64,000 nt of DNA from the NCBI RefSeq assembly GCF_900177655.1, contig NZ_FXWK01000001.1, forward strand, positions 2,356,001 through 2,420,000, written 5' to 3'. Under the pieces are notes generated by a model. That model was not told the origin of the DNA. It saw only the letters and a list, made by a program, of their open reading frames with translations, and ran no database searches. The position numbers and the translations under genes are program-made. The DNA comes from Devosia lucknowensis (GTDB lineage: Bacteria; Pseudomonadota; Alphaproteobacteria; Rhizobiales; Devosiaceae). Each line of letters starts with the position of its first letter. Position 1 is the stretch's first letter. Positions 37,141 through 44,790 of this stretch are shown here, piece after piece.

Positions 37141-37632
37141 CTACTCGTTGTCGGAGGGAAACTGGGGCACGGACTGCGTCTGGCGGTCGCGATGGGCTTC
37201 GAGCCGCTCGGCGAGATCCTCGTCGCTGAGCGCCAGGACGGACGCGGCCAGGAGGGCAGCGTTGATGGCGCCCGGCTCGCCGATTGCCAGCGTCCCGACC
37301 GGAATGCCGCCAGGCATCTGGACGATGGAATAGAGGCTGTCCATGCCGCTCAGCGCCTTTGAGCGTACCGGCACGCCAAACACGGGCAAGGTCGTCATTG
37401 CCGCGATCATGCCGGGCAGATGCGCGGCGCCGCCGGCGCCTGCGATGATCACCTTGATCCCTTCGGCCCGAGCATTGGTGGCGAAATCCACCATGCGCTC
37501 GGGCGTACGGTGCGCAGACACGATCCGCGCCTCGTACTCGACTTCGAGATTTTCGAGGGTTTCGGCGGCCAGCCGCATTGTGGGCCAGTCCGATTGGCTT
37601 CCCATGACGATGGCGACCGGTGGCTTGAGCAT
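37141..37632 (-). CDS. purE: N5-carboxyaminoimidazole ribonucleotide mutase
   Basis: A 163-residue class I PurE that moves the carboxylate of N5-CAIR to C4. [28 protein letters not shown] and [27 protein letters not shown] are the conserved active-site blocks. It is the first gene of purEK on the minus strand. A long stem-loop and a dispersed palindrome lie 40-140 bases upstream in the leader. Confidence 0.97.
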   Translation of the reverse strand: MLKPPVAIVMGSQSDWPTMRLAAETLENLEVEYEARIVSAHRTPERMVDFATNARAEGIKVIIAGAGGAAHLPGMIAAMTTLPVFGVPVRSKALSGMDSLYSIVQMPGGIPVGTLAIGEPGAINAALLAASVLALSDEDLAERLEAHRDRQTQSVPQFPSDNE

Positions 37633-37672
37633 GGCGATTCCCCCGTGCCGCTCCGCAAAGCGCGAAACCCAA

Positions 37673-37718
37673 GCATCGGACCCGAAAATGCTAGGTGGTT
37701 TTCGGGGCTATCCGATGC
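37673..37718 (-). promoter_or_regulatory. long stem-loop in the purE leader
   Basis: Two consecutive inverted blocks face each other: GCATCGGA with TCCGATGC and CCCGAAAA with TTTTCGGG, giving about 16 base pairs around the loop TGCTAGGTGG, with a four-base bulge. It lies 40 bases upstream of the purE start. It may be a regulatory leader or a repeat-derived hairpin; no known purine riboswitch core is present. Confidence 0.45.
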
Positions 37719-37728
37719 GAAACCAAAA

Positions 37729-37772
37729 CTAGAGCGCACGATTCGATTTCATCGGATCGTCAGGCGCTCTAG
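37729..37772. repeat. dispersed Rhizobiales palindrome (CTAGAGCGC...GCGCTCTAG type)
   Basis: CTAGAGCGC at 37729 pairs with GCGCTCTAG ending at 37772; the interior GATTCGATTTCATCGGATC is itself nearly palindromic. Elements of this form are common between Rhizobiales genes. It lies next to the purE leader hairpin. Confidence 0.7.
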
Positions 37773-37808
37773 CCCAAATCCTGCCACAACTCAAGGCGCC
37801 GGTGGTGC

Positions 37809-38024
37809 CTAGGCGATGATGTCGGGAAGGAGAATGTTCTCGAGTTGCACGATGCGATCCTTGAGCGAAAGCTTACGCTTCTTGAGGCGCTGGATCAGCA
37901 TCCGGTCGGCCATCTGCGATTGGGTCAATGTGTGGATGGCAGCGTCAAGATCCGAGTGTTCCTGGCGTTTGGTGGCCAGTTCGAGCCCCAGTTGAGCTTC
38001 CTGTTCCTTGTCGAGGTGCAGCAT
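37809..38024 (-). CDS. DUF465 (YdcH family) protein
   Basis: A 71-residue coiled-coil protein, MLHLDKEQEAQLGLELATKRQEHSDLDAAIHTL, with LIQRLKKRKLSLKDRIVQLE at the end, which is the DUF465 signature. Function unknown. It is divergent from a second, shorter DUF465 gene across 152 bases. Confidence 0.88.
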   Translation of the reverse strand: MLHLDKEQEAQLGLELATKRQEHSDLDAAIHTLTQSQMADRMLIQRLKKRKLSLKDRIVQLENILLPDIIA

Positions 38025-38176
38025 GGGATACCGGCATGTTCAGGCATCGATCATATCCCTTGGTTAACCGATCACAGTGAGTTTTGCATCTGAATTTCAG
38101 GGCGTGGCCGAACGGCGTCGACAAAGCGTGAAATATTTGTGACGATCCCTCTGTCCACCACGCTTAAGGAGTTGTC

Positions 38177-38353
38177 ATGACGACTGAAGGCCACATCGCG
38201 GCGCTTGAACGGCGCCATCAGGAACTGGACCGCAGGATCCAGTCGGAAATGCAAAGTCGGCAAACCGATGATCTGATGGTATCGGCGCTCAAGCGCAAAA
38301 AACTCGAAGTGAAGGACGAACTCTACAAACTTCAAGGCGCAACGCGGCAGTAA
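38177..38353 (+). CDS. DUF465 (YdcH family) protein, second copy
   Basis: A 58-residue protein, MTTEGHIAALERRHQELDRRIQSEM...LMVSALKRKKLEVKDELYKLQ. The two helices and KRKKLEVKDEL match DUF465. CTTAAGGAGTTGTC precedes the ATG at 38177. The divergent partner is a diverged paralogue. A terminator follows after 28 bases. Confidence 0.88.
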   Translation: MTTEGHIAALERRHQELDRRIQSEMQSRQTDDLMVSALKRKKLEVKDELYKLQGATRQ

Positions 38354-38380
38354 GCGCTGATACACACTGAACGCGTCTGG

Positions 38381-38410
38381 AGGGTCACGGCAAATGCCGC
38401 GGCCCTTTTT
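38381..38410 (+). terminator. Rho-independent terminator after the DUF465 gene
   Basis: GGGTC and CGGC pair with GCCG and GGCCC, with AAAT in the loop and one A-C mismatch, followed by TTTTT. Confidence 0.8.
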
Positions 38411-38450
38411 CATTGCCGCTGCCTCCGTCGCAGCGAAAAATTCATTAGGC

Positions 38451-38465
38451 TTAACATCCTCTTAA
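38451..38465 (+). promoter_or_regulatory. CtrA-type box (TTAA-N7-TTAA) before the sigma-54 regulator
   Basis: TTAACATCCTCTTAA has exactly seven bases between the two TTAA half-sites and lies about 70 bases upstream of the regulator start. This is the arrangement of CtrA-activated promoters in alphaproteobacteria, and Caulobacter tacA is a known CtrA-activated gene of the same regulator class. Confidence 0.6.
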
Positions 38466-38536
38466 GGAGCGGTCGGCATCGTCTTTCCCAAAACGGCACA
38501 TCACGATTCGTGTCGATGACTTGATCTGGGGTGAAG

Positions 38537-40024
38537 ATGACGCGCGTTTTGGTGGTCGACGATGATCCGGTGCAATTGCGGCTGACGGCGGAGATCGCCA
38601 ACCGCGCCGGCTTCAAGCCCATCACGGCCACCGGTGGCGAACAGGCACTCGCCATCCTGCGCGACGATCCGCAGCTGGGCGCCATGATCCTCGATCTTGT
38701 GATGCCCGATCTCGACGGCATGGGCGTGATGGAAGCGATGCGCCGCGAGGGAATCACCACGCCGGTGATAATCCAGACCGCCAATGCTTCACTCGAAACA
38801 GTCATCACCGCCATGCGGCAGGGTGCGGCCGACTATTTCGTCAAACCCGTGGCTCCTGAACGCCTGATCATCTCCCTGCGCAACGCCATGAAGCTCGATG
38901 CTTTGGAAGCGGCGATCCGCGCCGAGCATGCGCGCAAGTCCGGTACTTTCACCCGGCGCGACATGATTGCCACAGCGCCGAGCATGGCGCGGGTCATCGC
39001 GCTTTGCGCGAAGGCCACCAAGAGCACCATTCCTGTTCTGATCGAGGGCGAAACCGGCGTCGGCAAGGAATTGGTCGCGCGCATCATCCAGGGCACCGGC
39101 GACCGCGCCGGAAGGCCGTTCGTCACCGTCAACTGCGGCGCTATTCCGCCGAACCTGGTCGAGTCGGTCCTCTTCGGCCACAAGAAGGGAGCCTTCACCG
39201 GCGCCTATGCCGATCAGGCCGGAAAGTTCGCCGAGGCCAATGGCGGCACGCTGTTCCTCGATGAGGTGGGCGAACTGCCGCTCGACACCCAGGTCAAGCT
39301 TCTGCGCGTCCTCCAGGAAGGCGAGATCGAGCCCGTTGGGGCAAGCCGTCCCGAAAAGGTGAACGTCCGTCTGATCTCTGCCACCAATCGACGGCTGCTC
39401 AATCTCGCCAAGTCCGGCGAGTTCCGTGAGGACCTGTTCTACCGTCTCAACGTCTTCCCCATCTATGTGCCGCCGCTGCGCGAACGGCGCGAAGATCTTG
39501 CCACCCTCGTCGACCATTTCATTGCCCGCTTTTCCGCCGAAGCCGCAAAGCGCATTCTCGGCGCTTCGCCGGCCGTCATGGATCTGCTGAACGGCTACGA
39601 CTGGCCAGGCAACGTGCGCCAGCTCGAGAACGCCGTTTACCGGGCAGTCGTCCTGACCGATGGCCCTTTTCTCGATGTCCAGGATTTCCCGCAGATTGTC
39701 GCCCAGGCGGCCGGCCGCGAAGAAGCCATTCGCACCCTGGATCGGGTACAGGCGCCGCCCAGCGAGCCTGTGCATATCGATGCGGCGACAGCCCGGCCGC
39801 GCCTTGAACCGGTCGAGCCAACCACGCGTGACCGCTTCCTTGCCGAGGATGGAGAGCTTTGTGCGCTGTCCGACATAGAACGCGAAGCAATCGCCTTTGC
39901 CATCGCCCATCACGGCGGGCGCATGTCGCGTGTCGCACGGGCGCTCGGCATCGGCCGTTCGACGCTTTATCGCAAGCTGCATGAATACGGCATGGCCGAG
40001 GGACTCATCAACGACGCCGCCTGA
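38537..40024 (+). CDS. sigma-54-dependent response regulator (NtrC class, TacA-like)
   Basis: A 495-residue regulator with three domains. The receiver is residues 1-120, with acidic pocket DDD, the phosphoacceptor Asp in ILDLVMPDLDG and the Lys in YFVKPVAPE. The AAA+ domain has Walker A GETGVGKE, the sigma-54 contact GAFTGA and Walker B GGTLFLDEVGELP. The C-terminal Fis-type helix-turn-helix ends in GGRMSRVARALGIGRSTLYRKLHEYG. Phosphorylation should trigger opening of sigma-54 promoters. No kinase gene is adjacent. ATG 38537 or GTG 38531 may be the start. The CtrA box upstream suggests a TacA-like role; that is inference. Confidence 0.88.
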   Translation: MTRVLVVDDDPVQLRLTAEIANRAGFKPITATGGEQALAILRDDPQLGAMILDLVMPDLDGMGVMEAMRREGITTPVIIQTANASLETVITAMRQGAADYFVKPVAPERLIISLRNAMKLDALEAAIRAEHARKSGTFTRRDMIATAPSMARVIALCAKATKSTIPVLIEGETGVGKELVARIIQGTGDRAGRPFVTVNCGAIPPNLVESVLFGHKKGAFTGAYADQAGKFAEANGGTLFLDEVGELPLDTQVKLLRVLQEGEIEPVGASRPEKVNVRLISATNRRLLNLAKSGEFREDLFYRLNVFPIYVPPLRERREDLATLVDHFIARFSAEAAKRILGASPAVMDLLNGYDWPGNVRQLENAVYRAVVLTDGPFLDVQDFPQIVAQAAGREEAIRTLDRVQAPPSEPVHIDAATARPRLEPVEPTTRDRFLAEDGELCALSDIEREAIAFAIAHHGGRMSRVARALGIGRSTLYRKLHEYGMAEGLINDAA

Positions 40025-40129
40025 CCTCGTGCGGATGTGATCGCGCGCCTGTGCCGTTAACCTTGTTTCTTACCGGCCCGTTAAGGGATTGGCGGCAATT
40101 TGCGCCAAGATATTAATGACGAGGCCACC

Positions 40130-40804
40130 ATGAAGCACTCCCTCCTCGCGCTTTCGGCATTGCTGCTGGCCGCAGCCTCTGCCCAGGCAGCTGACCTGAA
40201 CTGGGCGAACAACAACGCAACGTCGCCCATGTATTCGCCCACCAGCGCGGCCCAGTGGACCGGCTTTTATGCAGGTGTCAGCGGCGGCTATGGCTGGGGC
40301 ACGACGGGCATCACGCCGGCCAACCCGGGCGGCCAGGTCAACAACAATAGCGGCGGTTGGACCCTGGGCGGCCAGGCCGGCTACAATGTCGACATGGGTG
40401 GTTTTGTCCTGGGCGGCGAAGCCGACCTGCAATGGGCCAATATCGGCTATTCCGAGCCTATTGGCGGCGGCACCTTCACCGCCAAGACCGATATGTTCGG
40501 CACCCTGCGTGCCCGCGCTGGCGTACCGGTCGGTCAGGTCATGCCCTATGCCACGCTCGGCGTCGCCTATGGTCGCGGCTCGGCTACGGTCGATACTGGC
40601 GTGACCACTACCCAGACTGCCAACCATTTCGGCTGGACGGCCGGTGTGGGTCTCGAAGCTCAGGCCACGAACAATCTCTCGTTCAAGGCCGAATACCTCT
40701 ACGTCGACCTCGGCAGCCAGGCCTACAACGGCCTCGGCATCGGCGCCCGCGACGTCACACAGCGCTTCTCGGTCGTCCGCGCCGGCGTGAACTACAAGTT
40801 CTAG
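40130..40804 (+). CDS. outer-membrane beta-barrel protein (Omp25/RopB-like)
   Basis: A 224-residue protein with a clear signal peptide (MKHSLLALSALLLAAASAQA). WTGFYAGVSGGYGWG, GWTLGGQAGYNVDMGGFVLGGEADLQWANI and the C-terminal RFSVVRAGVNYKF, ending in Phe, are typical of the eight-stranded Omp25/Omp31 family of Rhizobiales. It is a structural outer-membrane protein, possibly immunogenic in relatives. GAGGCCACC precedes ATG 40130. A GC-rich hairpin follows. Confidence 0.9.
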   Translation: MKHSLLALSALLLAAASAQAADLNWANNNATSPMYSPTSAAQWTGFYAGVSGGYGWGTTGITPANPGGQVNNNSGGWTLGGQAGYNVDMGGFVLGGEADLQWANIGYSEPIGGGTFTAKTDMFGTLRARAGVPVGQVMPYATLGVAYGRGSATVDTGVTTTQTANHFGWTAGVGLEAQATNNLSFKAEYLYVDLGSQAYNGLGIGARDVTQRFSVVRAGVNYKF

Positions 40805-40812
40805 TCTTTTTC

Positions 40813-40836
40813 CGAGGGGCCCTCAGGGGCCCCTCG
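40813..40836 (+). terminator. GC-rich hairpin after the porin gene
   Basis: CGAGGGGCCC and GGGCCCCTCG form a perfect ten-base-pair stem with loop TCAG. Only CTTT follows, so termination may be weak or bidirectional; it sits between the porin and the convergent PfkB kinase. Confidence 0.7.
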
Positions 40837-40857
40837 CTTTGACAGGTCTGTCGCCTT

Positions 40858-41760
40858 TCAGACCGCCGCCGGCAGAGCTTCCCGGCCGGGCATGGCAAGC
40901 CCCGCCCCGACATGGCTGACGGCCGCCGCACCCAGGGCGTTCGCAGTCCTGCAGCACGCGAGCGGATCGGCGTTTTCGAGGATGCCCAGGATAACGCCCG
41001 CGGCAAAGGCGTCCCCTGCCCCCGTCGTATCGACGGCATCGACCTCGAACCCCTGCACGTCCACGGCAACAGCTTTGGCATAATAGCTCGAGCCGTGTCG
41101 CCCACGCTTGACCACCACCCGCCGCACCCCGGCCCGCAACAGATCATCGGGCCCCCTGGCATCCAGTCCAGCGAAGTCGGCTTCACCCAGCATGATCGTG
41201 TCGATCTGATCGAGCACCGGTAACAGTGCCGGTGCGATCTCGCGGACGACACCCGCCGGCACATCGAGGGTAACCGGGATGTTGTGCGATCGCGCCATGG
41301 CGACTGCGGCCATGGCCGCATCCAGTTGCGGACGGGTCAGCAAGGCATAGCCGGAAAGGTGAAGAAGCTTTGCGCCTTCGAACAGCGCCGGAACCACCTG
41401 GTCGGGGCCCAATTGCGCATTGGCGCCGCGATAGGCAAACATCGTGCGCTCACCGCCGGGCGTGACTGCCACGATGTTGAGTTGGGTCGGCTCGACGGCA
41501 TCCGTGCTGATCCAGCGGCAATCCACGCCGGCTCCCGTCAGGTCGGCCACGGCCTGTCGACCCCAGGCGTCCGACCCGACACGGCCGAGGAGGCGCGCAT
41601 CGAAGCCGAGACGCGCCACCGAGATGGCCGTATTCGTCGCAGAACCACCGAGGGAGGTCGTCTGCCGGGTGGCGATCGCCTCGCCGCCTTCCGCCGGATA
41701 GGCTGGAACGTCTAGCAGCAGGTCGATATTGATGTCGCCCAGCAAGACAACGGCGGTCAT
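40858..41760 (-). CDS. PfkB-family sugar kinase
   Basis: A 300-residue ribokinase-fold enzyme. N-terminal LLGDINIDLLLDVPAYPAEGGEAIATRQTTSLGGSATNTAISVARLG and the C-terminal anion-hole motif DTTGAGDAFAAGVILG with the catalytic Asp identify the family. It would phosphorylate a sugar or nucleoside hydroxyl with ATP. It is the last gene of the minus-strand transport operon, ten bases after the PLP lyase. No exact substrate can be assigned; the closest relatives include ribokinase and 2-keto-3-deoxygluconate kinase. Confidence 0.85.
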   Translation of the reverse strand: MTAVVLLGDINIDLLLDVPAYPAEGGEAIATRQTTSLGGSATNTAISVARLGFDARLLGRVGSDAWGRQAVADLTGAGVDCRWISTDAVEPTQLNIVAVTPGGERTMFAYRGANAQLGPDQVVPALFEGAKLLHLSGYALLTRPQLDAAMAAVAMARSHNIPVTLDVPAGVVREIAPALLPVLDQIDTIMLGEADFAGLDARGPDDLLRAGVRRVVVKRGRHGSSYYAKAVAVDVQGFEVDAVDTTGAGDAFAAGVILGILENADPLACCRTANALGAAAVSHVGAGLAMPGREALPAAV

Positions 41761-41769
41761 GGCACCCCT

Positions 41770-42981
41770 TTAGAGATCGATATGCATCTGCTCGATCGCC
41801 TGGTCGACGTCGGCGATGATGTCGTCGATATGCTCGATGCCAACGGAGAAACGCACCAGTCCGTCGACCACGCCCATCGCTTCGCGTTCCTGGCTCGGAA
41901 TGTCAAGGAACGCCATGGTGGCGGGCATCTGCGTGGTGGTGCGCAGGCCGCCGAGGCTTGCGGCGAACGAACACAGCTGCAGGCGCTTGAGCAGCCGCAC
42001 GCCCGAGGCCTCGTCGTCCACGCGGAAGCTCAGCATGGCGCCACCGTCGCGCAGCTGTTCGCTGGCAGCCGCATAGTTCGGATGGGACGGCAGGCCGGGA
42101 TAGAAAACGCGCTTTACCTTGGGATGCTTCTCGAGGTGCTCAGCGAGCGCACGGGCATTGGCGCACTGCTTTTCAAGGCGGAGAGCCAGCGTCTGCGCAC
42201 CGCGCAACAGCAGCCAGGCATTGAACGGCGACAGCGGCGCGCCGAGCTTGTTGAGCGTGTTCCAGCGCACGTCTTCCAGCCAGTCGGCCGGCAGGATGTC
42301 CGACTTGAGCGTGATGACGCCGCCCACGGCGTCGTTGTGGCCGCCGATGAACTTGGTCGCGCTTTCCACCACCACGTCCACGCCGAAGTCGTGCGGGCGG
42401 CAGACGGCGGGCGAAGCGAAGGTGTTGTCGCAAATGACGACGATGCCGCGCGCATGCGCCGCTTCGACCAGAGCGCGCAGCGGAGGCACCTTCATGGTCG
42501 GGTTGGCGATGGCCTCGACATAGAGCACCTTGGTCTTGTCGGTGAATGCGGCTTCCACGGCCTTGACGTCCGTACAGTCGACAAGGCTCACCTTGAGGCC
42601 GAAATCCTGCGCACGGTGGTCGAAGAATTCGTGCGTGCTGGAATAAGTCGTGAGGTCGGCGACGAGGTGATCACCAGCCTTCAGAATTCCGAACAGCGCA
42701 TGGGAGATTGCGGCCATGCCCGAAGCGGTAGCGAGGCAGGCGGTACCGCCCGTCAGCTTGGCGATATGCTCTTCGAGCTTGTATTCGGTGGGATTGCCGC
42801 AGCGCGAATAGATGTTCACTTCCTTGCGGGCGCCGTCGACGATCTGGTCGTAGATGTCGCCGGCATACTGGAAGTTGGCCGACATGTAGATCGGGTAGCT
42901 GATCGACTGGGAATGTTCTTCCGGATCGTAGAACACCGCCTGGCTGGCGAAATTGAGATCCTTGTTGAGGTCCTTGGACAT
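41770..42981 (-). CDS. Cys/Met-metabolism PLP enzyme (cystathionine beta-lyase / methionine gamma-lyase-like)
   Basis: A 403-residue fold-type I PLP enzyme. VNIYSRCGNPTEYKLEEHIAKLTGG holds the Tyr/Arg phosphate-binding motif, SGMAAISHALFGIL the cofactor pocket, and VVESATKFIGGHNDAVGG the PLP lysine. The family breaks or forms C-S bonds. The gene sits inside a sugar-type ABC operon between the permeases and a PfkB kinase, which is unusual for amino-acid sulfur enzymes. That hints at a sulfur-bearing substrate, such as a thio-sugar conjugate (inference). Confidence 0.85.
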   Translation of the reverse strand: MSKDLNKDLNFASQAVFYDPEEHSQSISYPIYMSANFQYAGDIYDQIVDGARKEVNIYSRCGNPTEYKLEEHIAKLTGGTACLATASGMAAISHALFGILKAGDHLVADLTTYSSTHEFFDHRAQDFGLKVSLVDCTDVKAVEAAFTDKTKVLYVEAIANPTMKVPPLRALVEAAHARGIVVICDNTFASPAVCRPHDFGVDVVVESATKFIGGHNDAVGGVITLKSDILPADWLEDVRWNTLNKLGAPLSPFNAWLLLRGAQTLALRLEKQCANARALAEHLEKHPKVKRVFYPGLPSHPNYAAASEQLRDGGAMLSFRVDDEASGVRLLKRLQLCSFAASLGGLRTTTQMPATMAFLDIPSQEREAMGVVDGLVRFSVGIEHIDDIIADVDQAIEQMHIDL

Positions 42982-42993
42982 GAGACGTCTCCG

Positions 42994-43830
42994 TTATTCC
43001 TTGACCGCGCCGCCCAGGAGGGCTGCGGTCACCTGGCGCTCGAAGATCACGAACAGGACCAGGGGCGCGATTGCAGCGATGAGAATGGCGGCCAGCATCA
43101 CCGGGTAATTTGTGATGTGTTCGCCGACGAAATCGGTAAGGCCCACGGGCAGCGTCTTGCGGGCGGGATTGTTGATGAAGACCATGGGGAACAGGAAGTC
43201 GTTCCACACCCAGATCATGTTGACGATGCCGGCGGTGAACATGGCCGGCCGCGCGATCGGCAGGGCCACTCGATAGAAGATCCGCCACTCGCTCGCTCCG
43301 TCGACGCGGGCGGCATCGAACAGGTCCTTGGGAAGCGTTGCGAAAAAGGCCCGCATGATGAAGATCGTCACGGGAATATTGAAGGCGGCCGTTGGCAGGA
43401 TGACGCCCAGATGGGTGTCCAGCAGCCCCGCCGTGCGCAGCATCACCACCAGGGGTACCAGCGCGACATAGGCGGGAATTGCCATGGCGGCGGTGAGGCC
43501 CAGCTCCACCCCGGCCATCCATCGCGGACGGTAGATGGCCAGCGCATAGCCTGCCAGCGTCGCCGCGATCACCGTGAGGATCGTCGCGCCAGCCATGATC
43601 CAGAGCGAGTTGAGCGCATAGGCGCCCAGGGCGCCACCGCTCCAGGCACCCACATAGGCGTCCCATGACCAGTTCTGCGGCAACGACCAGACCGATCTCA
43701 TGAATTCGCGATTGGTCTTGAAGGTGCTGTAGGCCATCCACAGGAACGGGAAGATGACGACGACGACATGCAGCGCCAGCACGGCGAGCACGATCAAAGT
43801 TGTGGGCGTGAAACGGCTGCCGACGCGCAT
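42994..43830 (-). CDS. carbohydrate ABC transporter permease (MalG-like)
   Basis: A 278-residue permease with six helices. The EAA-like motif is DAARVDGASEWRIFYRVALPIARPA around residue 190, and the N-terminal ALHVVVVIFPFLWMAYSTFKTNREF is typical of MalG-type subunits (CUT1). It pairs with the MalF-like permease three bases upstream. No ATPase gene is in the operon, so a shared MsmK/UgpC-type ATPase encoded elsewhere must serve it. Confidence 0.92.
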   Translation of the reverse strand: MRVGSRFTPTTLIVLAVLALHVVVVIFPFLWMAYSTFKTNREFMRSVWSLPQNWSWDAYVGAWSGGALGAYALNSLWIMAGATILTVIAATLAGYALAIYRPRWMAGVELGLTAAMAIPAYVALVPLVVMLRTAGLLDTHLGVILPTAAFNIPVTIFIMRAFFATLPKDLFDAARVDGASEWRIFYRVALPIARPAMFTAGIVNMIWVWNDFLFPMVFINNPARKTLPVGLTDFVGEHITNYPVMLAAILIAAIAPLVLFVIFERQVTAALLGGAVKE

Positions 43831-43833
43831 GGC

Positions 43834-44733
43834 CTAGTCCTCGCCGCCGCCGCTTGCGCGGCGCAGAAAGCGGAAGATGATCCAGGCGCCCAGCGCCGTC
43901 AGCACCATCTGGGCAAAACCGATCGTGGCCGCGTAGCCCATCTCGAAGCTCGAGAACCCGACCTTGTAGAGATAGGTCGAAACCACTTCGCTGGCCTGGT
44001 TCGGCCCGCCATTGGTGAGCACGAACACCAGCGAAAACGTCTTGAGCGACCCGATGATCGCAAGCAGCACGTTGGCGCGCACCGCGTCCCACACCATGGG
44101 GATGGTGATGCGGAAGAATTTGATGAAATGCCCTGCGCCGTCGATGTCGGCGGCTTCGTAGAGCGATTCCGGGACGCTGCGCACGGCGGCGGTGAACAGC
44201 AGCACATAGAGCCCGAGATAGGTGAAGCTCATCACCACGATGACAGCGAGGAAGGCCGTATCGGATTCGCCCAGCCATCCGCGCTGCAGGTCACCCAGGC
44301 CGATTGCCTTGAGCCCGCCGTTCACGAGGCCGAAATAGGGATTGTAGAGAAAGCGCCAGAGCAGGCCGATGCATATCTCGCTGACCATGACTGGCACGAG
44401 ATAGCAGAACAGGAAAAACCGGCTGACGAACGGTACGACGCGCACCAGGCAATAGGCGATGGCGAGGCCGACGAAGACCTGCAGCACCAGCGCTGCACCC
44501 GCCACGACGATATTGCGCCCGAACGACAGCCAGAAGGTGGCGTCGCCTGCAAGACGGATGAAGTTGTCGAGCCCGATGAACAGGGGCTGTGAAACGCCGT
44601 TCCATTTGTAGAATGACAGCCAGCCCGCATAGACGATGGGGTAGGCGACGAACACGGCGACCAGAATCAGGGCCGGTGCCAGAAACAGCATTGCAGGCAG
44701 TGCATAGCCCTGCGGTGCGGTTGTACGGTTCAT
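43834..44733 (-). CDS. carbohydrate ABC transporter permease (MalF-like)
   Basis: A 299-residue permease with six helices. LFLAPALILVAVFVAYPIVYAGWLSFYKWNG is the usual CUT1 start, and the EAA motif is EAADIDGAGHFIKFFRITIPM near residue 210. It forms the channel with the MalG-like subunit. It starts 57 bases after the binding-protein gene. Confidence 0.92.
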   Translation of the reverse strand: MNRTTAPQGYALPAMLFLAPALILVAVFVAYPIVYAGWLSFYKWNGVSQPLFIGLDNFIRLAGDATFWLSFGRNIVVAGAALVLQVFVGLAIAYCLVRVVPFVSRFFLFCYLVPVMVSEICIGLLWRFLYNPYFGLVNGGLKAIGLGDLQRGWLGESDTAFLAVIVVMSFTYLGLYVLLFTAAVRSVPESLYEAADIDGAGHFIKFFRITIPMVWDAVRANVLLAIIGSLKTFSLVFVLTNGGPNQASEVVSTYLYKVGFSSFEMGYAATIGFAQMVLTALGAWIIFRFLRRASGGGED

Positions 44734-44790
44734 CGGGGGTCCTCGTCAAAAACCGGTGCGGCCGTAGCCGCACCGGCGGCTCAAAGGCGA

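Noticed and set aside
40050-40090. CtrA-like sequence before the porin gene (TTAAC with TTAAG nearby)
   Set aside because: Spacing between the half-sites does not fit seven bases; single TTAA motifs are too common.
41782-43668. 628-residue plus-strand open frame
   Set aside because: It runs antisense through the PLP lyase and permease genes, whose motifs are clear; the frame has no recognisable domain.
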